From Gammaproteobacteria bacterium (GTDB taxonomy: Bacteria > Pseudomonadota > Gammaproteobacteria > Pseudomonadales > Cellvibrionaceae), in contig SEBU01000001.1 of the NCBI GenBank assembly GCA_004173475.1, positions 1,426,001 through 1,490,000 of the forward strand: 64,000 nucleotides of DNA, in the 5' to 3' direction. Within the stretch, counting starts at the first letter, position 1. The number at the start of each line of letters is the position of its first letter. The position numbers and the translations under genes were made by a program. Below the pieces are notes generated by a model that worked only from the letters and a program-made list of their open reading frames with translations, was not told the origin of the DNA and made no database searches. This document shows, piece by piece, positions 30,501 through 38,160 of the stretch.

Positions 30501-31004
30501 TGCAATTACATACAGGGACCAACCATCACACACCGAGTGGTGAAAAGTGAGCACTAAACTATATTGCTCTGGTGCGAATTTAATGAGATCGAAACGGGCC
30601 AGTGGACCATTAAATAAATCAAACGGCTGTTCTACCAAGTCGCTGCACAAACTTTTCAAACGCGATTGTGCTTCAGCTTCTGTCTGCGCTTGATAGTCAT
30701 AACGCTTCAGAGGAATTGTGCGATCTTTGTAAAACACCATTTGGTGTCCATCAGAACTGAAACAGCCGCGAATAGATTCATGACGCAACGCTAAATCAAC
30801 CAGCGCTGCTTCAAGCGCTTTCTCGTTCAGCTTGCCTTTGAGATGAATAAAAACCGATTCATTAAACGCGCAATTCGCATCATCACCAAACTGAGACGCC
30901 AGCCAAACTTCGCGTTGCGATTCAGTTGAATCGACCGCAGCAGCAAGTTCGCCAAATGCAAATGGGTTGTGAGAAAGTGCCCCGCTTTTCAAAGAACTAT
31001 TCAT
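24507..31004 (-). CDS. non-ribosomal peptide synthetase, C-A-T-C-A-T, no thioesterase
   Basis: About 2165 residues from ATG 31004 (a TTG at 31007 is also possible). Domains in order: condensation C1 (HHSVCDG, residues ~155-161), adenylation A1 (YTSGSTGKPKGV; LYGPTEAAIHV), carrier T1 (GGHSL, Ser ~1028), C2 (HHLVFDG), A2 (FTSGSTGVPKGV; LYGPTEATVWT) and T2 (GGHSL, Ser ~2081). Lining up by eye with GrsA, A1 reads D-V-W-H-L-S-L-I-H, close to the serine code, and A2 reads D-I-L-Q-F-G-L-V-W, close to the glycine code. No epimerase and no thioesterase or reductase follow T2; the last ~70 residues are linker ending in a basic KKPKGFLSRLFGGN tail. The gene begins 6 bases after the stop of the PKS gene, so the lines are co-translated. 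Needs a phosphopantetheinyl transferase from elsewhere. Confidence 0.93.
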   Translation of the reverse strand: MNSSLKSGALSHNPFAFGELAAAVDSTESQREVWLASQFGDDANCAFNESVFIHLKGKLNEKALEAALVDLALRHESIRGCFSSDGHQMVFYKDRTIPLKRYDYQAQTEAEAQSRLKSLCSDLVEQPFDLFNGPLARFDLIKFAPEQYSLVLTFHHSVCDGWSLYVIADELGHLYTARLDNSVADLEPAPSFAEYAVWERSEETAQLRADSLKYWQDQYKKGAPSLELPYDNARPAQRSFAALRMDKEIPIDVIGHLKKLAATNKSTLISTLMAGFVAYLYRLSGSQEIVLGVPFAGQMAKGDHALVGHCVNIIPLYFKLEGKESFRDLIAMTQQKMLDAFEYQYLTYGTLLQTIEAERDPSKPPLVSVIFNVDQEGEPSEAYRDLAMEFGSNPRTFENFDINMNITLSAKSAVMECTYNTSLWRKSSMERRLTELEVFYARLHSQVDQSLSNVEFILDADREAIVNRWGDTRRDYKHAGSLHGLIEAAVDKFPNNIAVIAESEQLTYAELDAQANRLAHYLIAQGVGAETMVPLMMERSLEMVIAINAVLKAGGAYLPLDPEHPLDRVEYILAEAGAKLVLIQERFDGNLPNKTPRLAVDMAEETLAAYPVTRPNLNIKPDQLAYVIYTSGSTGKPKGVMNEHQAVCNHMLWMDEVYQLKTSDKILQKTPYTFDVSLWELFLPLISGSQLIMAKPGGHKETGYLIELINQYQMTYVHFVPSMLYLFLQEADHQKCPSIVRVLASGEAVSKDLEQRFVKAFPDVELWNLYGPTEAAIHVTYWLCGQGDSGASVPIGYPLTNTRLYVVDNALKLQPPGVPGELLLAGVQIARGYVNRPDLTADRFIADPYVQDPLLHKPGRVYRTGDLVRMRDDGVVEYIGRNDFQVKLRGQRIELGEIEAVISQYPGVTQSVVLAREDRKNDQRLVAYLMTQNGTAPETQAMRDHLRAALPDYMVPSHFVVLAKFPLTSSGKVDRKALPAPVLGEVDESSFALPSNSIEEQLVAIWKEILGLEKVGVTNDFFELGGHSLLGTQMFARVKSLFSINIGLRKLFEAPTIRQLAEIIAHETSSGNVQAKMLPRAAGETPIASTQQQRVWYLEQIEPDSFAYNLPAPFRLRGKLNHDALQRAFETIEQRHELLRAGFRTEGGKLVLKLRDSLGLDLKPIPVSDFGVDNLDDLKQVLRKDAAKPFDTERGPLFTVRLIELAPDDYVIFLLMHHLVFDGWSFDILLKEMCTLYNAYAQNLPNPLSPLPVQYADYAIWQKSWLESDAVKKQLSYWSQQLSGELPVLDLPLDKVRPAHQAHRAEGINFHFDEPLLQELEELGSRHGATLFMVIIGLYALTLHRYSRQDDILVSVPVSARNQMEISGLMGPFINRLVCRFRFKPQRTFASFLQDVKKTVLEAMDNQDTQFETLVHTLNPPRDAARPPLVQTLFSYQDVRNRGDQMDGIQRSQVDIERMGVQTDLDVWVKRQLKGMDGGMEFPIELFNKATVQAIGTSFVEAASLVAKTPDLTLGELVAAGANEQETLKQWNNTAIDFAFNQGVVSDWIATAAGHAEKNAVTAGANSYTYGQLEQRSNRIAHYLQAKGLKAGDLAGVLVKRTCDLPALIIAIWKLGAAYVPLDPSYPSARVNTILSAAAVKLVISDSDLINNLGDFAEAAVRVDLAENDIAHSSDKLPQLLITPEQLAYVIFTSGSTGVPKGVEVTQGALHNFIHAVKREPGIGSHDRLLALTTLAFDISLLELFLPLTSGASVVLASEEQSQDDIALRHLLDEHQITLLQATPATWRLLLNAGWKVPSGFRGFCGGELLTTDLAADLLAQGIDLWNLYGPTEATVWTSAYRVRPAGDDGATEIYIGHPLANTQLHVLDDAGRTLPIGVFGELWIGGAGLARGYLGDPDQTAARFVVNAQGERLYRTGDRARWTRSGNIEFSGRLDSQIKLRGFRIELEEIEIQLRRHAAIKDVAVVLQYFDKTDQRLVAYVVYQDDEEPTNTELRKHLRQYLPDYMLPQQFTAITQLPLLPSGKVNRKSLSAPVVVQTNSNEIVPPTTATQIKLADIWKAALKRDQVSIDGQFFDIGGHSLLALEVILEIDSIFGVRFSPQDMWVNTLEQLAARIDVALGNNQTDIQADIHGQPAAIPADQVLEPTTVAGKKPKGFLSRLFGGN

Positions 31005-31010
31005 CAATCA

Positions 31011-34000
31011 TCAACCTTGCCATTTTTCAAATTGGCTTGGGTCTTTGGCAGAAGGAACGTACCAAACCGCACGTCCTTCCTCATCGCGACCCAATTTTGC
31101 GCCTGGAGCTGGTGGAGTGAAGTGTTGCTTCTGATAATCGCTTTCTACAGGCGACGCACTTTTATCTAAGGCACTCTGATCTATCTCAAGAAAACTTTCA
31201 GCGGATGCTGCGCGTGCTGTTGCGGCTTTGCCGTCAGCAGCGGGGAAAAATTCCATCACCAACATTTCATCCATTGCTGCTTTGAACGCGCTGATGATGA
31301 ATTCAATATCTTCATCGCTATGCGCGGTGGTAATAAATGTTGGGCGTGCATCCCACACGTGAATACCTTTTTCACGGAGCAATACATACATTAATTCTTC
31401 GTAAGGAATGTCCTGCGGAATTTTGATTTTGCACATGGAACCGCAGTTAGCAATTTTAACGGGCGCGCCTACTAATTTCGCGTAATTGTTAATCTCATTC
31501 ACCATTCGATCAGCGCGAGCGTTCAACCACAATTGCAAATCTGGTTCAGCTTTTAATTTATTTAATACTGCAACTGACGCTGCCAACACCAAAGGGTGGC
31601 GTACGAAAGTACCGGCGAAATAAGTCACCCCAACTTCCGGCGCGGAATTATCACCATACTGCCATTGGCCACCATCAAGCGCATCCATAAATTCGGCTTT
31701 ACCGGCGATAACACCAATTGGCAAACCGCCGCCGACAATTTTTCCGTAGGTGCAGATGTCCGCATCGATACCGTAAAAACCTTGCGCACCACGCTGATGA
31801 ATACGGAAGCCAGTAATAACTTCATCAAAAATAAAGGCGATATTTTTTTCGCTACAAATTTTTCGCGCTTTCTTTAGGAACTCGCGTGGTTGAATTTCAG
31901 GATAGCGACTTTGTACAGGCTCGATCAAAAGCGCAGCAATTTCATCCGCATGCTCGATGATGTAATCGAGAGATTTTTCATCGCCGTAATCGAGCATAAT
32001 GACGTGCTCAACGGCCGCTTCAGGAATACCGGCTGCAGCAGGCGTCGCGAAACCATTACTGCCACGCGTTACGATCACTTCATCATTAATTCCGTGATAA
32101 TCGTTTTCGAACATCACCACTTTATCTTTCAAGGTTACTGTGCGCGCTAAACGCAATGCACCAAGCACGGCTTCAGAGCCCGTGTTACAAAATGCAGCAC
32201 GTTGGTTGCCAGTTACTTCGCAAAACAATTTAGAGGCTTCAGCCATTAGTGGATGCTGCGGGCCAATCTCATAACCAATATCCAATTGTTTATGAATTGC
32301 TTCTTTAATAAAGGGAGCAGAATTTCCGAAAAAGTTAGAGCCGAAACCGCAGGTGATATCCACAAAGCGGAAGCCATCAATATCCCACAAATAAGCGCCT
32401 TCAGATCTGGCGACAACGATGGGGTAAATGATTTCTTTAAGCGGATTGCGGAAGCCAGAAACTACTCGAGGATCAGCAAGTTGTTTACGATTCTCTTGTG
32501 CGAATTTTTTTGAGCTCGCGAATTTTTTGTTGTAACGATCGGAAAGCGCATCAAGATTTGCTTTTTGTTTCGGTGTTAAATCGTTCGAGCGTTTAACGTT
32601 AATTCGTGTGCCCGCGCCGAAAGGTTTTATTGCGCGTTCAGTTGGCTTATCTACAGGTGCGCTTACAGGTGCCGCCGGTGGAGTCTGAACAGCATGCGAA
32701 GCAATTGGTGCAACACCCGCACTAATTCCACCGCTTATAAGAGCCAATTGGCTTTGCAGTAATTGCATTTGCTGTTGCATCAGCGCTATCACATTTCCGT
32801 CTGCAATATTTAATGCAGGCAACGACTGTGCGGAAAATTGTTGCGGTGCAAAAATCGGTGCTGCTGTCGCGACCGATTGTTGCGTTGTTGTAGCTATCGG
32901 CGATGATGCTGCCGCAGGAATTGGTGCGGCTATTGGCGCTGGTGCGGCCGGTACATCCACAGCTACACCGTTTTTCACCAAATAATCCGCCAATGCACCG
33001 AAATTATTACAATCATTCAGTAACTGCCTGAAAGTTACTTGCACCTTAAATTGTTTTTTGAGTTTCAAAGTGGACTGCGTAAGCAGTAACGAATCCAGAC
33101 CCAACTCAAAGAAACTCGCATTGCGATCCGCATTGTGCAAATCCATGCCAGAGAGATCTGAAAACAGGCTTTCCAATTGCGTAATTAAAGTGTCTTTCAT
33201 GGTAATAATTGCCGTCGGTTGAGCTGCACTGGTTGATGCAACAGGGTTTGTAGTTGTTTGTGTTGATGAGTCAGTTAAGGGGTCAAGAATAACCGCTGGC
33301 GCACTTGCCTGCACGCTCGGCTCAACCACATGAATTTTATGTTGGAACGGATAACTCGGTAGATTCTTAAATTGCTGACGATTTAAATCCGCCGATGGCC
33401 ATTGCAATTCAATGCCCAATTCCCAAAGCTTGCCGACCGCTTGACTAAAGTTGGCCAGTTCAAGGCCTGCTTGCCCTGGTGAGCCGAGTAGATGCTGCAA
33501 ATACAAATCAGTTTTGTCAGTCAAGGTTTGAAGAATCAATCCCGCAACGGTTCGCTGAGGGCCGCATTCAATCAAGAGTAAATTTGGCAAGGCCGCGATA
33601 GTTTCGATGCCTTGATAAAACTTCACTGGCTGACGTAATTGATCCGCCCAATAATGAATGTCGGTCGCCTGCTCAGGGCGAATCCAATCGCCGGTCACGC
33701 AAGATATAAACGGAAATTGCGGCGCGGAAAGTTTTACATCGGCGAGCTGCTTTGCAAATTCAATTTTCGCGGCATCCATATCCGGTGAATGGAAGGCGTG
33801 CGAAGTATCCAGTTTTTTAAATTTGATGTTATTCGCCGTTAGCTGTTCGCATAGCGCATCTATGCCGTTAAAACTACCGGATATGGTGCAAGACTCTGGC
33901 GTATTTTGCGCTGCAACAGCCACATCTTTATTGAGATAATTACCCAGCGCCGAAGCAGGTTCACGCACTGCAATCATGGCCCCGCGATTTTGCGCCTGCA

Positions 34001-37000
34001 TGACGGTGCCACGGGTAAGAACAATCCGCAGACCCGTCGCGAGGTCGAACACACCCGCTACTGCCGCCGCCGCAAGCTCACCAATACTGTGGCCAATCGC
34101 AGCTTGAGCTTGAATGCCTAAATCTGTAAGTGTTTGGGCAAGCGAATAACCTACGGAAAACAAAGCGATTTGGGTATTGCGAGTTTCACTCAGATTACCT
34201 TCACCCACTAACACCAAAGCTTTCAAATCAAATTGATGGTCGCGCAATAAAATTTCGCTGCAACTATCAAACGAAGTGCGGAAGCTTTCTACCGACGCAT
34301 AAAGTTCAGCGCCCATCCTGATCACCTGGCTACCTTGGCCGGGAAATGCGAATGCGATATTCTCGATAAATGGAACAGGTTCACTATCGCTTACGTCGAC
34401 ATCGAATGCTGCCGCAGGAGGTTTGGTGTTATCAACAACGAGTGATTTGCGATATTTGAGATGAGCGCGATGTTTGGCAAGGTAAAGCGCAAGACTGGAC
34501 GCATCAACTTGAGGATCTTTTGCAACATAGTCGCGGTAGCGTCCGAGATACGCTCCCAAAGCACTTGGCGATGCAGCACTTACACAAATCGGTAGCCACG
34601 CGGGAATATCCTTGGACGCATTTGCTGTTGAGTCCACGCCTTTAATAACAACATGCGCATTGGTACCGCCGATGCCAAATGAACTTATCCCGGCAACCCG
34701 TTCCTTGACGGGCTTGCCCCACGGCGCTGCTTTGTCAGCAATCGCAAAAGGAGTGTTATGGATATTCAAAGCTGGATTGGGCGAGTTGAAATTGATGGTT
34801 GGCGGAATTAAATCCTGCTCAACCGCTAGCGCAGATTTGATCAAGCCGACCACGCCAGCCGCTGCAGTTAGATGACCGAAATTACTTTTTACTGAACCTA
34901 TACGGCAAGTTTGTTTAGCGGCAGACGAACCGCCGAATGCCGCTGTCAAAGCAGCAATTTCGATAGGGTCGCCAATTGGCGTCGCAGTACCATGCGCTTC
35001 AACATAGCCTACGGATTGCGGCGTAACACCCGCGTTCTGTTGGGCTGCCCTAACAACATTTTTTTGCCCTTCAACACTCGGCGCTGAGAAACTACCTTTG
35101 TCCGCGCCATCATTATTAACAGCAACTCCACTTATGGCAGCGTAAACATGATCGCCATCAGTAAGCGCATAATCCAATCGTTTCAATACGACTAAACCTG
35201 CGCCATCACTAAATACTGTACCTGAGCTGTCTTTATCAAAGGTGCGCGTGTGACCATCACGGGAATAAATGCTGCCTTCTTGATACTCGTATGGCTGCTG
35301 TTGCGGAAAAGTAACCGAAGCACCGCCTGCAATCGCGATATCACATTGACCGCTACGAATAGCTTCAACCGCATTACATACCGCAACCAACGACGTCGAA
35401 CAGGCGGAATGAATGCTGAGCGCAGGCCCAACCAGGTTTAACTTATAAGCAATGCGCGTCGCACAATAATCCTTTTCATTGGCGATCATCGCGTTGAACG
35501 GGCTAAAACTTTCAAGCTGTTTGGGATTCTGCAAAACATTATTCAAGTAATAACTATTATTACCCGTACCGCAAAATATTCCGATGCGCCCCGGAAATTG
35601 GCTGGCGACGTAACCGGCGTTTTCCAACGCGTGCCACGTCAGCTCTAGCAATACCCGTTGCTGGGGATCAATAAAGCGCGCTTCCATGGGGGTGATGTCA
35701 AAAAAGCTTTCGTCAAAGCCGAGAGGTTCATCAATAATTCCACGCGCATTGACTTGGCCATCTGCAGTGGTAGGTGCAAAGAAACTTACCGTTTCGCGAC
35801 CGGTTGCGAGGTTTTCCCAGAATTCATCCAGACGATTTGCACCAGGAACCTTCAATGCCATACCTATAATGGCGACGTCAGCATCCACAGATTTATCACT
35901 AACTGAAGATAAGAAATTACCATCCCTTTGGCTGCTTTTATTTACATAATCAATAAACAATTTAATGCTGCGATGTTGGAACAACGCATAGGTTGGAACG
36001 GTGATATTCAGTTCATCGTAAAGCGCTGCAGCAATACGATTTGCTGCAAGCGAGTCCATGCCCTGATCAACCAAGTTATCTTGCAGCTTTGCCTCAGGGC
36101 GATGAATTTCACGGCGAATAATCGCAAGAATTTGCTGATTGGAATTTTGCGGTTTGGATACTGCAACAACCTCAACAGTAGCCAAATTTTCCAGCATGGT
36201 TTTTCGATCAATTTTACCGGTAGCGGTTTTAAGCAATTTCGGTAAAACTTGAAATTCACTCGGAATCATGTAATGCGGGAGGTCGAGTTCAAGCCGGGCT
36301 TTCAATCCAGCCAACGTAAAAACTTCAGCCGATTTAACACAAATAAATGCAACCAGAGTTTTATTGCCACGCACTTCACGCACAGCAACTGCAGCCTCCT
36401 CAATCTCACCCGTGTTAAGTAAATGCGCTTCAACTTCGCTCAATTCGACGCGGTAACCGCTGATTTTTACCTGGCTATCCACACGGCCTTTATAAAGGAT
36501 ATTTCCATCTGAATCACGTGCAGCCAAATCACCTGTGCGATAAGCGCGATTAATTTTCCCGTCGAGATTTAATTCAATAAAACGTTTTGCAGTCTCTTCC
36601 GTATTATTAATGTAGCCATTCGCTAATACCGGGCCACTGATATATAACTCGCCAACCTCACCTTCGGTAACGAATTGTTGTTTGTCATCCAGCAACAAAA
36701 TTTGGGCCTGCGGAATTGGTCTACCGATGGGAGGAATATTTTCCCAGTGTGCAATATCAACTGGCATTTTGTATTCGGTAACCACATGAGATTCCGAAGG
36801 GCCATATTGATTGTAAAGACGAGCGTTATTTAAATTTTTAAACGCTTTTTTAAGATCATCACTAATAACGAGCTGCTCACCAGCGGTAATAATTTCGCGT
36901 AGCGATTGCGGATAAAGCTGTAAACGATTAGCCCACTGCAACAACTGCAATAGCGCAATGTAGGGCAGGAAAATGCGTTCGATTTTGTGAGTATCAATAA

Positions 37001-37700
37001 ACGTTAAAAGTGCGCGAAAATCCTGTTTGGTTTGATTATTCACCAAAAATAAACAACCGCCTTGCGCGAAAGTCGCAAAAATTTCCTGGAAGGAAACATC
37101 AAAACTCAGGGAAGAAAATTGCAGGGTGCGATAATTTTCGTCAGCTTTATATTGCGCGTTTTGCCAGTGAATCAGGTTATTCAAAGTTCCGTGATTCATG
37201 CGCACGCCTTTGGGGCGACCCGTGGAACCGGAGGTGTAAATAATGTAGGCGTCGCTAGTACCATCTATCACAGGCGATGCGAATAGCGCATCGCCCTTAG
37301 CGCTAAAATCGATCTCGCGCAAATCAAGACGTGGGCAATGTTCTGGAATATATTCGTCGTTATCACTAATCACTACGCGAGTATCTGCGTTAGTCACCAT
37401 ATAGTTCAAACGCTCAGCGGGATAAACGGGATCAAGCGGAAGGTAAGCACAACCTGAACGTAAAACTGCAATCATGGAAGCAATAGCCAAGGGGCGCGAT
37501 TCGGTGTGAATTGCAACTACGGCACCGGAGCCAATGCTTAACCTGGACAAATGAGCGGCAATGAGCGATGCATTCTGATTGAGTTGCGCATAACTAACCG
37601 GCGCAGTGTCACCCGCCAAAGCGGTGCGCTCCGGCTGTGCCTGCACGATCTTAGCGAAGAGGCTTAAAAAGCTCGTATGAAGCAGAGTGCTCTTATCCAT
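31011..37700 (-). CDS. hybrid NRPS-PKS, A-T-KS-AT-T-aminotransferase
   Basis: About 2229 residues from ATG 37700. Domains: adenylation (~10-500; YTSGSTGRPKGVRM, YRTGDLAARDSDG), carrier T (GMDSL, Ser ~550), ketosynthase (~590-1020; active Cys ~767 in SACSTS, EAHGTATPIGD, SNFGHL), acyltransferase (~1120-1420; Ser ~1205 in GHSIGE; HAFHSP points to malonyl-CoA), second carrier (GLDSL, Ser ~1537) and a class-III PLP aminotransferase (~1740-2150; FDEVITGFR, PLP Lys ~1987 in YGKIVGGG). There is no ketoreductase. The order KS-AT-T-AMT resembles MycA/ItuA of mycosubtilin and iturin, where the aminotransferase turns the beta-ketone into a beta-amine. The starter here is an amino-acid-type A domain with a proline-like code (D-V-Q-I-I-A-Q-V-V) rather than a fatty-acyl ligase. 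A short C-terminal tail should dock to the next protein's C domain. Confidence 0.93.
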   Translation of the reverse strand: MDKSTLLHTSFLSLFAKIVQAQPERTALAGDTAPVSYAQLNQNASLIAAHLSRLSIGSGAVVAIHTESRPLAIASMIAVLRSGCAYLPLDPVYPAERLNYMVTNADTRVVISDNDEYIPEHCPRLDLREIDFSAKGDALFASPVIDGTSDAYIIYTSGSTGRPKGVRMNHGTLNNLIHWQNAQYKADENYRTLQFSSLSFDVSFQEIFATFAQGGCLFLVNNQTKQDFRALLTFIDTHKIERIFLPYIALLQLLQWANRLQLYPQSLREIITAGEQLVISDDLKKAFKNLNNARLYNQYGPSESHVVTEYKMPVDIAHWENIPPIGRPIPQAQILLLDDKQQFVTEGEVGELYISGPVLANGYINNTEETAKRFIELNLDGKINRAYRTGDLAARDSDGNILYKGRVDSQVKISGYRVELSEVEAHLLNTGEIEEAAVAVREVRGNKTLVAFICVKSAEVFTLAGLKARLELDLPHYMIPSEFQVLPKLLKTATGKIDRKTMLENLATVEVVAVSKPQNSNQQILAIIRREIHRPEAKLQDNLVDQGMDSLAANRIAAALYDELNITVPTYALFQHRSIKLFIDYVNKSSQRDGNFLSSVSDKSVDADVAIIGMALKVPGANRLDEFWENLATGRETVSFFAPTTADGQVNARGIIDEPLGFDESFFDITPMEARFIDPQQRVLLELTWHALENAGYVASQFPGRIGIFCGTGNNSYYLNNVLQNPKQLESFSPFNAMIANEKDYCATRIAYKLNLVGPALSIHSACSTSLVAVCNAVEAIRSGQCDIAIAGGASVTFPQQQPYEYQEGSIYSRDGHTRTFDKDSSGTVFSDGAGLVVLKRLDYALTDGDHVYAAISGVAVNNDGADKGSFSAPSVEGQKNVVRAAQQNAGVTPQSVGYVEAHGTATPIGDPIEIAALTAAFGGSSAAKQTCRIGSVKSNFGHLTAAAGVVGLIKSALAVEQDLIPPTINFNSPNPALNIHNTPFAIADKAAPWGKPVKERVAGISSFGIGGTNAHVVIKGVDSTANASKDIPAWLPICVSAASPSALGAYLGRYRDYVAKDPQVDASSLALYLAKHRAHLKYRKSLVVDNTKPPAAAFDVDVSDSEPVPFIENIAFAFPGQGSQVIRMGAELYASVESFRTSFDSCSEILLRDHQFDLKALVLVGEGNLSETRNTQIALFSVGYSLAQTLTDLGIQAQAAIGHSIGELAAAAVAGVFDLATGLRIVLTRGTVMQAQNRGAMIAVREPASALGNYLNKDVAVAAQNTPESCTISGSFNGIDALCEQLTANNIKFKKLDTSHAFHSPDMDAAKIEFAKQLADVKLSAPQFPFISCVTGDWIRPEQATDIHYWADQLRQPVKFYQGIETIAALPNLLLIECGPQRTVAGLILQTLTDKTDLYLQHLLGSPGQAGLELANFSQAVGKLWELGIELQWPSADLNRQQFKNLPSYPFQHKIHVVEPSVQASAPAVILDPLTDSSTQTTTNPVASTSAAQPTAIITMKDTLITQLESLFSDLSGMDLHNADRNASFFELGLDSLLLTQSTLKLKKQFKVQVTFRQLLNDCNNFGALADYLVKNGVAVDVPAAPAPIAAPIPAAASSPIATTTQQSVATAAPIFAPQQFSAQSLPALNIADGNVIALMQQQMQLLQSQLALISGGISAGVAPIASHAVQTPPAAPVSAPVDKPTERAIKPFGAGTRINVKRSNDLTPKQKANLDALSDRYNKKFASSKKFAQENRKQLADPRVVSGFRNPLKEIIYPIVVARSEGAYLWDIDGFRFVDITCGFGSNFFGNSAPFIKEAIHKQLDIGYEIGPQHPLMAEASKLFCEVTGNQRAAFCNTGSEAVLGALRLARTVTLKDKVVMFENDYHGINDEVIVTRGSNGFATPAAAGIPEAAVEHVIMLDYGDEKSLDYIIEHADEIAALLIEPVQSRYPEIQPREFLKKARKICSEKNIAFIFDEVITGFRIHQRGAQGFYGIDADICTYGKIVGGGLPIGVIAGKAEFMDALDGGQWQYGDNSAPEVGVTYFAGTFVRHPLVLAASVAVLNKLKAEPDLQLWLNARADRMVNEINNYAKLVGAPVKIANCGSMCKIKIPQDIPYEELMYVLLREKGIHVWDARPTFITTAHSDEDIEFIISAFKAAMDEMLVMEFFPAADGKAATARAASAESFLEIDQSALDKSASPVESDYQKQHFTPPAPGAKLGRDEEGRAVWYVPSAKDPSQFEKWQG

Positions 37701-38025
37701 AAACAAAGTCGTTCCGATATTGCGCGCCCAAGCATGGTCGCAAAAACTACAATTAAAAAGATGATGCGATTCTAACCTGTGAACTTGTCAATTTTCAAAA
37801 AAATGATTGAAACGCCGCCACGGTCGGCACTATTTCACAAACAACAGAGGATGTTATTCAGCATAGAGGGTAAATCGAGTTTTTATCTTTTTATTTATTT
37901 CCAGAGATTAGCGAGCCTAAGATGCCGACATGGTTAGACGATCAATATTGATGGCCCGCTACCATTAAGTCAAAGATCCACATAGACGCAGGGGCCAAAC
38001 GTCAGTAAAATCCCGCCCTCCAAAT
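37701..38025. other. 325-base intergenic region between the PKS gene and tRNA-Arg
   Basis: AT-rich, with the PKS/NRPS promoter near 37770-37800. The rest has no convincing open frame with a ribosome site and no clear repeat. The tRNA promoter presumably lies in the last ~60 bases, where I see no consensus hexamers. Confidence 0.5.
37769..37798 (-). promoter_or_regulatory. candidate sigma70 promoter of the PKS/NRPS operon
   Basis: On the minus strand TTGAAA (37798-37793) and TAGAAT (37774-37769) are separated by 18 bases, a reasonable sigma70 pair, about 70 bases upstream of the PKS start codon. Identified by eye. Confidence 0.42.
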
Positions 38026-38102
38026 GCACCCATAGCTCAGTTGGATAGAGTAGCGGCTTCCGAAGCCGTTGGTCGCAGGTTCGACTCCTGCTGGGTGCGC
38101 CA
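38026..38102 (+). tRNA. tRNA-Arg (anticodon CCG)
   Basis: A complete 77-base cloverleaf. The acceptor stem GCACCCA (38026-38032) pairs with TGGGTGC (38092-38098), the discriminator base is G, and CCA is encoded at 38100-38102. The D arm is AGCTCAGTTGGATAGAGT; the anticodon stem GCGGC/GCCGT closes the loop TTCCGAA, giving anticodon CCG for the CGG codon; the T arm carries GGTTCGACTCC. No att-like repeat of its 3' end was noticed elsewhere in the window. Confidence 0.96.
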
Positions 38103-38160
38103 TCAATTTGTTCAAATTCATTGAAACACTTCGACCTCGATTATTCGAGCCCAGCCTACA

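Noticed and set aside
37701-38025. Insertion-sequence remnant near the tRNA
   Set aside because: No transposase fragment, terminal inverted repeats or target duplication seen.
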